Shown: piece after piece, positions 35,544-43,746 of the stretch
How positions within the stretch are numbered: the stretch's first letter is position 1
How the letters are laid out: the number at the start of each line of letters is the position of its first letter
From: Rhizobium sp. PP-CC-3A-592
GTDB taxonomy: Bacteria; Pseudomonadota; Alphaproteobacteria; Rhizobiales; Rhizobiaceae
Length of the DNA: 64,000 nucleotides
NCBI RefSeq assembly: GCF_003217095.1
Contig: NZ_QJSR01000002.1
Span: forward strand, 248,001 to 312,000
Reading direction: 5' to 3'
The notes under the pieces: generated by a model
Database searches by the model: none
What the model saw: only the letters and a program-made list of their open reading frames with translations
Told to the model about the DNA's origin: nothing
Made by a program: the position numbers and the translations under genes

Positions 35544-36373
35544 GCCCGCTCTTGACCGTCGAGGACCTGCGCGTCAGCTTCCCCACGCGCACCGGGCTGG
35601 TGGAGGCCGTGCGCGGGGTGACATTTTCGCTCGGTCGCGAGCGCCTCGGTATCGTCGGGGAGAGCGGCTCGGGCAAATCTCAGACCGGACGTGCCATCAT
35701 GGGCCTGACGCCACCGCATGCGCGGATCACGGCGAAGACGCTGAATTTCGATGGCATCGATCTGCTCAAAGCGTCGCCACGCCAGAGGCGCGACCTGCGC
35801 GGCAACCGTGTCGCCATGATCCTGCAGGATCCGAAATATTCGCTCAACCCCGTCATGACCATCGGTCGCCAGATCGTGGAAACGCTTCGCACGCATCGCA
35901 AGATCGGGTCTTCCGAGGCCAAGGAGCGCGCGATTGCCATGCTGGAGGCCGTGCAGATCCGCGACGCCGCACGCGTCTTCGATCTGCATCCGCACGAGGT
36001 TTCCGGTGGTATGGGGCAGCGCGCGATGATCGCGATGATGCTGATCGCCGAGCCCGAACTTTTGATCGCCGACGAACCGACGTCGGCCCTCGACGTGACG
36101 GTGCAACTCGACGTGCTCGCCATTCTCGACAAGCTTGTGTCCGAGCGCGGCATGGGCCTGATCTTCGTCAGCCATGATCTGCGGCTGGTGTCGTCCTTCT
36201 GCGACCGGGTGATCGTCATGTATGCCGGGCGTATCGTCGAGGAGATCGCAGCCGCCGATCTGCGCAATGCGCGCCATCCCTATACGCAAGGGCTGTTGTC
36301 CTGCATGCCGGACATCGGCAACGACCGGCATCCGCTGCCCGTCCTCGACCGCAAGCCGGAGTGGGCCCTATGA
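35540..36373 (+). CDS. Dipeptide-type ABC transporter ATP-binding protein (DppD-like)
   Basis: 277-residue ATPase: Walker A GESGSGKSQTG near 37-47 (the usual Ser/Thr after Lys is retained), QDPKYSLNPVMTIG (Q loop), signature EVSGGMGQRAMIAMML, Walker B LLIADEPTSALDV and the HPYTQGLL tail typical of peptide ATPases. The start at 35540 overlaps the permease stop. The signature has MGQR in place of the usual MRQR/QRQR, a mild variation. Confidence 0.9.
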   Translation: MSPLLTVEDLRVSFPTRTGLVEAVRGVTFSLGRERLGIVGESGSGKSQTGRAIMGLTPPHARITAKTLNFDGIDLLKASPRQRRDLRGNRVAMILQDPKYSLNPVMTIGRQIVETLRTHRKIGSSEAKERAIAMLEAVQIRDAARVFDLHPHEVSGGMGQRAMIAMMLIAEPELLIADEPTSALDVTVQLDVLAILDKLVSERGMGLIFVSHDLRLVSSFCDRVIVMYAGRIVEEIAAADLRNARHPYTQGLLSCMPDIGNDRHPLPVLDRKPEWAL

Positions 36374-37125
36374 GCATTGCTGTTTCCGCACGCGACGTGA
36401 CGGTCATCTACGAGGATTTCAAGGCGCTCGACAGCGTCAGCATCGCGGTCGAGAAGGGGCAGTCCTATGGTCTCGTCGGCGAGTCCGGCTCCGGCAAGTC
36501 GACGCTGCTGCGGGCGATTGCGGGCCTTGCGCCGGTCTCCTCCGGCACGCTGGAGGTCAACGGCCGGACGCTCGAGCCGCGCCGGCGCGACAAAGCCTTC
36601 TATCGCGACGTCCAGATGGTCTTTCAGGACCCCTACGGCTCGCTGCACCCGCGCCAGACCATCGACCGGCTGCTCCAGGAGCCGCTGGCGATCCACGGCA
36701 TTTCCGACGCCGAGGCTCGCATCGCGCGGGCGCTGGACGAGGTGGGATTGGGGACAGGCTTCCGGTTCCGCTATTCGCACCAGCTTTCCGGCGGGCAGCG
36801 GCAGCGCGTGGCGATCGCCCGGGCGCTGATCGTCGAGCCCTCGATCCTGCTTCTGGACGAGCCGACATCGGCGCTCGATGCGTCGGTACAGGCGGAGGTG
36901 CTCAATCTGCTCGAGCAGATCCGGCGCGACCGGGGGCTGACCTTCCTGATGGTCAGCCATGACCTCGGCGTCGTTACGCATATGTGCGACCAGCTCGCCG
37001 TCATGCGCAGCGGCAGGGTCGTGGAGCATCTGAGTGCGTCCGATCTCGTCGAGGGCCGCATCACCGCGGACTATACGCGCAACCTGATGGTCGCGAGCAA
37101 GGGCTTCGTCCGGACAGAGGCCTGA
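36370..37125 (+). CDS. Dipeptide-type ABC transporter ATP-binding protein (DppF-like)
   Basis: 251-residue second ATPase: Walker A GESGSGKSTLLRAI near 39, VFQDPYGSLHPRQTI, signature [16 protein letters not shown], Walker B ILLLDEPTSALDA, switch VSHDLGVV. It is shorter than many DppF proteins because the C-terminal peptide-ATPase tail is reduced. Last gene of the operon; terminator-like hairpin at 37187. Confidence 0.9.
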   Translation: MSIAVSARDVTVIYEDFKALDSVSIAVEKGQSYGLVGESGSGKSTLLRAIAGLAPVSSGTLEVNGRTLEPRRRDKAFYRDVQMVFQDPYGSLHPRQTIDRLLQEPLAIHGISDAEARIARALDEVGLGTGFRFRYSHQLSGGQRQRVAIARALIVEPSILLLDEPTSALDASVQAEVLNLLEQIRRDRGLTFLMVSHDLGVVTHMCDQLAVMRSGRVVEHLSASDLVEGRITADYTRNLMVASKGFVRTEA

Positions 37126-37186
37126 CGGGGACCGCGCCCTCCATCAAGACATTTGAGGTGTGTGGGATCGGTTGCCTTCTTCGGCC

Positions 37187-37207
37187 AGCCGGCGTCTGCC
37201 GGCTTTT
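37187..37207 (+). terminator. Terminator of the peptide transporter operon
   Basis: AGCCGGC (37187-37193), loop GTCT, GCCGGCT (37198-37204) and a short T run, 60 bases after the last ATPase gene. Confidence 0.6.
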
Positions 37208-37220
37208 CGTTCAAACGGAT

Positions 37221-37250
37221 GTCCCGCGTGTCTCTTCAGACACGCGGGAC
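37221..37250 (-). terminator. Very stable 13-bp hairpin at the 3' end of the glycosyltransferase gene
   Basis: GTCCCGCGTGTCT (37221-37233) and AGACACGCGGGAC (37238-37250) pair perfectly over 13 bases with loop CTTC. It lies eight bases beyond the minus-strand stop codon. No long T run follows, so it may be a terminator of the weak-tail kind or an RNA-stabilising structure; it could act for both converging operons. Confidence 0.5.
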
Positions 37251-37257
37251 ACCGATC

Positions 37258-39963
37258 TCAGAGAGACGCACTCTTCCGAGCGGGTTCCGCCGAAATTGCC
37301 GCCGTCGTGGCGGGCTGCGATCGGCTTTCCGCCAGCGCCAGAAGGGCGTCCGACAGGGCGGTCGGGCTGTTGATCAGCTTCGGGTCGAGGATATGGCCGG
37401 TGCCGGCCTCGCGGATACGGTCGGCCTGTGCGCCGAGGTCGAAGACAACCGTGGGTACACCGGTCTTCAGCGCGATTGACAGCGTATAGCAGAAGGTTTC
37501 CGGCCAGATGCTGGGGATGAAGAGCAGGTCGGGCTGGATGCGCTCGAGCTCGATGAAGGCTTCCTCGTTCGTCGTATAGGCTCCGGTGATCTCCACATCG
37601 GCCTTGGCGAGGGCTTCATCGTTATTGGTGTAGCCGACCACGCTGTAGTCGATGCCGAGATAGCGGTCGCGCGAGTCGTTGGCCAATGCCAGCAGGATAT
37701 CACTGCCCTTGTGAGAGCCGATGGCGCCGATGAGGCTGATGCGGATCTGCCCGTCCGGGCGACGCGGCAGGACATCGGGCAGGACGTCCCATGTTTCCTC
37801 GTGCGGGACGACGCGGATATCGGCCTTCGGGAAGAAGGTGCGGAAGATCTCGGCCGACGCCTTGCTGGGCGATTCGACCTTGGCATCCACCAGAAACGCA
37901 TTGTAGGCGGCGTGGCGGATGTCGGGATCGCAGGGGTCGGTCGCCTGCGGGTTCTTCATCAGCGCCCACTGGCGCAGATCCGCCATGGTCGGCAGGCCGG
38001 CGTAGATCTGGTCGGGTCGGATCAGCTGGTAGTGGTGGGTGATGGCCGAGTAATCATGCAGCACCAGCGTCTTTTCCGCGCTCAGGCCGGACAGCGATGC
38101 GAGCAGGGCGCTGTGGAATTCCCAGGTGAGGCCGGCGAACGAGTTCACCATGATGCGGCTCGGGGAAAGGTCGGCGAGCAATTGCAACACGAAGGCCATC
38201 TCCGTGCGCATGTCGATATCCACGAGGTTCGGCACGTAGATGTCGTCCTGCGAGAAGGAGACCATGTGGTTGTCATGGACCTTCATCATCAGCGACTTCG
38301 TGCCGAGCAGGGCGAATTCGGCGGCCTTGTCCTTCAGGTAGGTGTCGATGCCGCCGCCCCAGTTGTGGGTGACCATCAGGGCTGCGCCCTTGGCCATGTC
38401 GATCAGCCGCGCACGATCCAGCGTGCGGCGGGCCGTCAGTGCGGGGTCGGCTTCGAAGTGATGGCGCACGAGCGACGGGTAGTTCGGATGCTTGCGCAGC
38501 AGCGCCTTTTGCCCGGCATCGAAATTCTCCGCCTTGGAGGAGGAGAAGGAGACGGAGCCGACGTGGAAGGTGAAGACGTCGCAGGCAAGCAGGTTCTTGT
38601 ATCCTGCATTCAGGCTGCGCATGCAGAAGTCGTTTTCTTCGCCATAGCCGACCTTGAAGGCGACGGGATCGAGCGCGCCGATTTCCTCGATGACCGAGCG
38701 GCGCATATAGAAGCAGAAGCCGACGCCGGTCGGCGCCTCCACCGCGACGCCGGCATTGGCGCGTCCGGCGATGTCGTTCATCTCGGCCGGCGTGCACTCG
38801 AGCGAGAGAAGGTTGTTCTTGTCGCGCAGCGGGTAGCTGCAGAGCGTTGCGTTGTTGGAGAGCGGGGTGATGGTGGCAACGCTCGGGTCCTTGTCGGCAT
38901 GGGCGATCATCCGCTCGAACCAGCCGGGGAAAACGAAGGCATCGGAGTTCAGGAGCACCACGTCGAGCCCGCCCGAGAGATCTGCGATTGCGTGGTTGCA
39001 GGTCTGGACGAAGCCGCGGTTCTTCTCGCTGAGGTGATAGTCGAACAGGCCCTTTTCGCCGAGGCGTGCCAGTTCCGCGTTGAGCTTCTTGTCAGGGCCG
39101 CAGTCGTTGATGACGAGGAGGCTGTAGGCCGCTTCGCCGCGTGCTGCGAGGGCGTGATAGACCGAGGCGAGCGTTTCGTCGTAGCCCTTGTAGACCGGGA
39201 GGATGACGACGGCGCGCGTCTTGTCGCCGAGGATGGCCGGTGAGAGGGCGTCCCACGCGTCGCTTTCCGGCGCCTTTGCCGTAAACCAGCGCTTTTCGCT
39301 GAGCGCATTGCCGCGAAAGCCCTTGCTGCGGTTCTTGACGTAGTGGAGCAGCGGCATGGTGCCGGGCTTCACGTACTTGCGGTACTGGCGCTCGTAATAC
39401 CACGGGTCGAAGATATGGGAGGGAGACCGCTTTTCCTTCCAGCCGAACAGGAGGTAGTGGAGGCGCGGATCGACGCCAGCCGACGCGATATCGCCGTTCA
39501 GCTCCAGATAGTCTTCCGTGGTGAAGACCTCGTCGATCATCCGGATCGTTTCCGGATAGGAATATTCCGAACCGAGCATCAGGCCCAGTTCCTTCTCGGC
39601 TTCCGGGTTGCCGTCGGCCTCGAAGGCTTTGAGGAAGTTCTCGTATCCACCCCACATGTCGCCGCGGAAGCGGAGCATATGCGCGAGGTGGAAATAGGCT
39701 TCAGACTGATCGGGTGCCAGTTCGCTCGCGGTCACATAGGCGCTGCGGGCACTGCCGATGTCGCCCATTTCCTTGCGGCAATGACCGAGCTGAATCCAGA
39801 TCGCAACTTTCGTCGGATCGGCCTTGAGGACCTGTTCATAGAGACGCGCGGCCTCTGCCCAATTGTGGGCGGCGTTAGCCGCATCCGCCTTTTGCAAAAG
39901 GGACGCTGTCGCGCTTTTGCTTGATGTTCCTTTCAGGAGGTCCAACCAGTTTCCGGCAGCCAT
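37258..39963 (-). CDS. Large TPR-glycosyltransferase with GT2 and GT4-like domains
   Basis: 901-residue cytoplasmic protein, probably making a surface polysaccharide or glycosylating a surface protein. Residues ~15-130 are tetratricopeptide repeats (AEAARLYEQVLKADPTKVAIW, AYFHLAHMLRFRG). Next is a segment with the HYLLFGWKEKRSPSHIFDPW pattern found in polysaccharide transferases, then a GT2 domain ~255-520 (VVILPVYKGYDETLASVYHAL, DVVLLNSDAFVFPGWFERM) and a C-terminal GT4-like domain ~545-885 (ISLIGAIGSHKGSDILLALA; PDLLFIPSIWPETFCYTLSI). The start at 39963 gives MAAGNWLDLLKG; an upstream start at 40068 adds 35 unlikely residues. It is a single-gene unit; acceptor and sugars are unknown. Confidence 0.85.
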   Translation of the reverse strand: MAAGNWLDLLKGTSSKSATASLLQKADAANAAHNWAEAARLYEQVLKADPTKVAIWIQLGHCRKEMGDIGSARSAYVTASELAPDQSEAYFHLAHMLRFRGDMWGGYENFLKAFEADGNPEAEKELGLMLGSEYSYPETIRMIDEVFTTEDYLELNGDIASAGVDPRLHYLLFGWKEKRSPSHIFDPWYYERQYRKYVKPGTMPLLHYVKNRSKGFRGNALSEKRWFTAKAPESDAWDALSPAILGDKTRAVVILPVYKGYDETLASVYHALAARGEAAYSLLVINDCGPDKKLNAELARLGEKGLFDYHLSEKNRGFVQTCNHAIADLSGGLDVVLLNSDAFVFPGWFERMIAHADKDPSVATITPLSNNATLCSYPLRDKNNLLSLECTPAEMNDIAGRANAGVAVEAPTGVGFCFYMRRSVIEEIGALDPVAFKVGYGEENDFCMRSLNAGYKNLLACDVFTFHVGSVSFSSSKAENFDAGQKALLRKHPNYPSLVRHHFEADPALTARRTLDRARLIDMAKGAALMVTHNWGGGIDTYLKDKAAEFALLGTKSLMMKVHDNHMVSFSQDDIYVPNLVDIDMRTEMAFVLQLLADLSPSRIMVNSFAGLTWEFHSALLASLSGLSAEKTLVLHDYSAITHHYQLIRPDQIYAGLPTMADLRQWALMKNPQATDPCDPDIRHAAYNAFLVDAKVESPSKASAEIFRTFFPKADIRVVPHEETWDVLPDVLPRRPDGQIRISLIGAIGSHKGSDILLALANDSRDRYLGIDYSVVGYTNNDEALAKADVEITGAYTTNEEAFIELERIQPDLLFIPSIWPETFCYTLSIALKTGVPTVVFDLGAQADRIREAGTGHILDPKLINSPTALSDALLALAESRSQPATTAAISAEPARKSASL

Positions 39964-40307
39964 GAATATCCTCGAAATGAAAATCTGAAAGATGAAATAT
40001 GCGCCGTGGGCGCCCGTTCGATCCGGTGTTCTTAGAGTGCACTTGCACTGACTGTCAAAGGATATCAAGGCTTTCCGATGGCAGGGCAGGCCTGCGTCAG
40101 CCCCGAACTATGGTCCGTCACGGCTAACGCATTGAACAAAGAAAGCGATTTTCCTTGCAGTGCGGCAAACATTGTGCGTTGCGGCGATTTCCGCCTTGCG
40201 GTGCTCGGCGTACCGTGGTCTGTATCAGGAGGTCCTGAAACGAATGGCGAGATCCGGGTTACGCGCAGCGGCGGTCGTCGTCCGGATGCATGAAGCGGAG
40301 ACGACGC
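39964..40307. other. Divergent intergenic region between glycosyltransferase and eutB
   Basis: About 340 bases with no convincing gene. A strong ribosome-site-like AGGAGGT at about 40227-40233 precedes an ATG at 40243, but that frame runs out of phase into eutB and does not look coding. I saw no cobalamin riboswitch although the downstream enzyme is B12-dependent. Confidence 0.4.
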
Positions 40308-41690
40308 ATGACCTATCGCATCATTGCCGGGGGAACCCTGTGGGCCTTTGCCGACCTGAAGCAGCTGATGGCCAAGGCCACGCCGTTGCGCTCCGGCGAT
40401 GTGCTGGCCGGGGTCGCGGCATCGAGCGCGGAAGAGAGCGTTGCCGCCCGCATGTGCCTTGCCGACGTGCCGCTGAAGCAGTTCCTCACCGAGGCGCTCA
40501 TTCCGTACGAGGCCGATGATGTCACCCGTCTGATCATGGACAGCCATGACGCGACCGCGTTCCGGCCGGTTGCGCACATGACGGTCGGGCAGTTCCGGGA
40601 CTGGTTGCTGACGCCTGTCGCGAGCCCGGCCGTTCTCTCCGCTCTGTCTCGTGGGCTGACGCCCGAGATGGTCGCGGCGGTGTCGAAGCTGATGCGCAAC
40701 CAGGATCTCATTCTCGTCGCCCGGAAATGTCGCGTCGTCACGCGCTTCCGCAACACGATCGGCTTGGCCGGCACGATGGCGGTGCGACTGCAGCCAAACC
40801 ATCCCTATGACGACAAGCGCGGCATTGCGGCCAGTATCGTCGATGGGCTGCTTTACGGCTGCGGCGATGCGGTGATCGGCATCAATCCCGCTTCCGACAA
40901 CATTGCCGTGCTGAGCGACCTCAACCACATGCTGGACGAGATCGTGCACCGCTACGACATTCCCACGCAGACTTGCATCCTCACGCATGTGACCTCGTCG
41001 ATCGGCATGATCGAGCAGGGCGTGCCGGTCGATCTGGTATTCCAGTCGGTGGCCGGCACGCAGAAGACAAACCAGTCGTTCGGCGTGACGCTGGACGTGC
41101 TGCGGGAAGGGCGCGACGCAGCCCTTTCGCTCAAGCGCGGGACCGTCGGCGACAATGTCATGTATTTCGAGACGGGGCAGGGGTCCGCGCTCTCGGCCGG
41201 TGGCCATCACGGTGTCGACCAGCAGACCTGCGAGGCCCGCGCCTATGCCGTCTGCCGCGCGTTCGATCCCCTGATCGTCAATACGGTCGTCGGTTTCATC
41301 GGCCCGGAATATCTGGCGGACGGCAAGCAGATCGTGCGGGCGGGGCTGGAGGATCATTTCTGCGGCAAGCTGCTCGGCGTACCGATGGGCTGCGACATCT
41401 GCTACACCAACCACGCCGAAGCGGACCAGGACGATATGGACGTGCTGCTGACGCTGTTGGGGGCGGCCGGCGTCAACTTCGTCATCGGTGTTCCCGGCGC
41501 TGATGATATCATGCTGAACTACCAGTCGACCTCGTTCCACGACCAGCTCTACATCCGCGAGGTTCTTGGCCTCAAGCGGGCGCCGGAGTTCGAGGCGTGG
41601 CTGCAGCGCATGGGACTGACGGACACTGCCGGTCAACTGACCCATCATGGGCTCGACCATCCCTTGCTCACCATTCTGGAGGCCTCCTGA
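40308..41690 (+). CDS. eutB: Ethanolamine ammonia-lyase large subunit
   Basis: Catalytic subunit of adenosylcobalamin-dependent ethanolamine ammonia-lyase (ethanolamine to acetaldehyde and ammonia). The 460-residue sequence has the family blocks FRNTIGLAGTMAVRLQPNHP, GDAVIGINPASDN, EIVHRYDIPTQTCILTHVT, YFETGQGSALSAGGHHGVDQ and GVPMGCDICYTNHAEADQDD. I start at ATG 40308. The eutC stop-start spacing shows one operon. No eutA reactivase, carboxysome shell or acetaldehyde dehydrogenase genes are adjacent, the minimal non-compartment arrangement. Confidence 0.95.
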   Translation: MTYRIIAGGTLWAFADLKQLMAKATPLRSGDVLAGVAASSAEESVAARMCLADVPLKQFLTEALIPYEADDVTRLIMDSHDATAFRPVAHMTVGQFRDWLLTPVASPAVLSALSRGLTPEMVAAVSKLMRNQDLILVARKCRVVTRFRNTIGLAGTMAVRLQPNHPYDDKRGIAASIVDGLLYGCGDAVIGINPASDNIAVLSDLNHMLDEIVHRYDIPTQTCILTHVTSSIGMIEQGVPVDLVFQSVAGTQKTNQSFGVTLDVLREGRDAALSLKRGTVGDNVMYFETGQGSALSAGGHHGVDQQTCEARAYAVCRAFDPLIVNTVVGFIGPEYLADGKQIVRAGLEDHFCGKLLGVPMGCDICYTNHAEADQDDMDVLLTLLGAAGVNFVIGVPGADDIMLNYQSTSFHDQLYIREVLGLKRAPEFEAWLQRMGLTDTAGQLTHHGLDHPLLTILEAS

Positions 41691-41691
41691 T

Positions 41692-42489
41692 ATGGCGAAC
41701 GATCTTCAAACAGCCACAGCCCATTCGGCCCGTCTGCCGGAGAACAGGAATATGGCGCTGACCGCGCTGACGGACGCCCGAGTGGGCCTCGGCCGCGTCG
41801 GTGCGTCTATGCCGACGGAGGAGGTGCTGAAGTTCGCCTATGCGCATGCCCGCGCCCGCGATGCGGTGCATGCGGACTTCGACTTGGATACTCTGGCGGA
41901 CGCATTGGAGGCCATCGGCCTTCGGAGCGTCTCGGTCCGCAGTGCTGCACCGGATCGGATGACCTATCTTCGGCGGCCCGACCTCGGACGCCGGCTTGCC
42001 GATGACGATCGTGAGCGTCTGGGCGCCTTGCAGACCGAGGGCGTGGATATTGGGATCGTCGTTGCCGACGGTCTTTCGGCAACGGCGGTGCATGTGAATG
42101 CCGTGCCGTTTCTCGCCGCGCTTCTGCCGCTGCTGCACAGCGCTGGGCTTACGGTCGGTCCGGTCACCTTTGTCCAGAACGCGCGCGTGGCCGTCGGCGA
42201 CGAAATCGGCGCGCTTTTGCGGGCGCGGCTCGTGCTGGTGCTGATCGGGGAGCGGCCGGGTTTGTCGTCGGCCGATAGTCTCGGCGTCTACCTGACGCAT
42301 GGGCCGGTGCCCGGACGCTCGGATGCGGAGCGAAATTGCATCTCCAACATTCGCGAGGGTGGCCTTGTTCCGCCGCTTGCCGCCCGGAAGGCCATGTGGC
42401 TCGTGAACGAGTCCCTGCGCCGGCAGTTGAGCGGCGTTGCATTGAAGGAAGAAGAGGCAACGTTGATCGGCACGGCTGCCGAAGGCTGA
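41692..42489 (+). CDS. eutC: Ethanolamine ammonia-lyase small subunit
   Basis: 265-residue small subunit that forms part of the cobalamin pocket. Family features are LTDARVGLGRVGASMPT, HARARDAVHADFDLD, IVVADGLSATAVHVNAVPFL, LVLVLIGERPGLSSADSLGVY and the C-terminal RNCISNIREGGL followed by SLRRQLSGVALKEE. The ATG at 41692, right after the eutB stop, has GGAGG upstream. Confidence 0.95.
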   Translation: MANDLQTATAHSARLPENRNMALTALTDARVGLGRVGASMPTEEVLKFAYAHARARDAVHADFDLDTLADALEAIGLRSVSVRSAAPDRMTYLRRPDLGRRLADDDRERLGALQTEGVDIGIVVADGLSATAVHVNAVPFLAALLPLLHSAGLTVGPVTFVQNARVAVGDEIGALLRARLVLVLIGERPGLSSADSLGVYLTHGPVPGRSDAERNCISNIREGGLVPPLAARKAMWLVNESLRRQLSGVALKEEEATLIGTAAEG

Positions 42490-42698
42490 TGTTTCCCGGG
42501 CGAGCGAAAGCAGCCTTTCAAGCGTCGACGTCGATGACCACAGGTCCCCGAATGCGGCCTGCGACACCGTGCGCACTCACGCCTTTCGTCGCGTTCTCAA
42601 ATTTCTCGACGCTGACAGCCTCTAGATTTCTTTGATTTCGTTTGTCTTTCGGGATGACCGGTTTCCCCTTATCCCTGACAAACTCAAGGATCCCAAGC

Positions 42699-42875
42699 TC
42701 AGGGAATGAGCCAGACGATGACGGCGATGATGAGGGCCCAGGCGGCCAGCGACAGGAAGACGGCGAAAGCCAGCGCCAGGATGCGCAGAGTCGGGGCGAA
42801 CCGTGACACCTCGTCCGGCCGGCGTGCGGCCCATCCGAGAAGAGAGAATTCGCAGGAGAAGATCCAGGCTGGCAT
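42699..42875 (-). CDS. Small hypothetical membrane protein
   Basis: 58 residues from ATG 42875 (MPAWIFSCEFSLLGWAARRP) ending in one or two membrane helices (ILALAFAVFLSLAAWALIIAVIVWLIP). The stretch APTLRILALAFAVFLSLAAW resembles RPTLRLMALLAAVLISLALW in the protein at 43181-43510, so the two may be paralogs. No family recognised and the ribosome site is poor; longer in-frame starts reach 43076. Confidence 0.5.
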   Translation of the reverse strand: MPAWIFSCEFSLLGWAARRPDEVSRFAPTLRILALAFAVFLSLAAWALIIAVIVWLIP

Positions 42876-43180
42876 CGGTGTTCCCGGTAAGTTCGTCAAC
42901 GCTGACTTAAATAATAGAAGGCTGGGCAAGGACGCAAGCATAAAGCGCACGATGTCGTTGCCGAGCGGATTTATCGCAACGTGAAGGTGCTGTCTTCGGC
43001 ATGTGCCGGGTTGTATGCGCAGGCTCAGTGACGTCCCAAGCCTTGCCGGCGTTTCTCCGGTTAAGGTAAACGTCAACTAACTTAGACACGGCTTGCGTCT
43101 GTCGCCGACCCTGTGCACTATGATAGCCGTGACTTATATTTCGCCGGCGGCTTCATCCGCGTGGCCGGAGGTTTGCAGGC
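42876..43180. other. Intergenic region between two small membrane protein genes
   Basis: About 300 bases with no clear gene. Frames here either extend the minus-strand small protein to 43076 or are short and unsupported. No hairpin or known operator was recognised. Confidence 0.35.
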
Positions 43181-43510
43181 ATGCGACATCGTCGTTACGG
43201 GTTTCGACCCACGTTGCGCCTGATGGCGCTTCTTGCCGCCGTTCTGATATCGCTGGCTCTCTGGGGGCTCCTCTACGTTTCCTATGTCATGATGGCGTGG
43301 ATGTGGTTTGGCTGTCTCGTCGTTCTGGCCCTCGTTGCGATGGCCTTCTACGAAAGCGGAGACTTTCGCAATGCAAGCTGGCCGCTGACCATTCTTGCCT
43401 ACGCATTCTGGCCGCTGACCCTGGTCGGCGCTCTGATCTATCTTGCCACTGTCGGTGCTGCGGGTGCCGGCAAGCAGGCGGAAACGGCCACCCGCCTATC
43501 GGACCGTTGA
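43181..43510 (+). CDS. Hypothetical membrane protein
   Basis: 109-residue protein with a basic N-terminus and three to four hydrophobic segments (LRLMALLAAVLISLALWGLLYVSYVMMAWMWFGCLVVLALVAMAF compressed at ~14-58, then LTILAYAFWPLTLVGALIYL near 70-90). GGAGG stands about 12 bases before the ATG. No named family recognised; the first helix resembles that of the small protein at 42699. Confidence 0.65.
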   Translation: MRHRRYGFRPTLRLMALLAAVLISLALWGLLYVSYVMMAWMWFGCLVVLALVAMAFYESGDFRNASWPLTILAYAFWPLTLVGALIYLATVGAAGAGKQAETATRLSDR

Positions 43511-43746
43511 GTGTAAGTATTCAGTATCGTTCTACGGCTTCTTGCGCATTCCGGCGGTCAGGCTTTGCCTGCTTCTGAGGACACTGCAGCCAAACATATA
43601 GTTCTAATATTAGGGAATTCTGAGTTACCTAAACTTAAGGGTTGAACAGTATACTGCCGCCAAACGCCGCGATGTAGGTCGGTGCCGTTGCGCTTCCCCG
43701 GTCATGACGGCCGGGCGGATGTGCGTCCGTCCATTATAGGTGTTTC

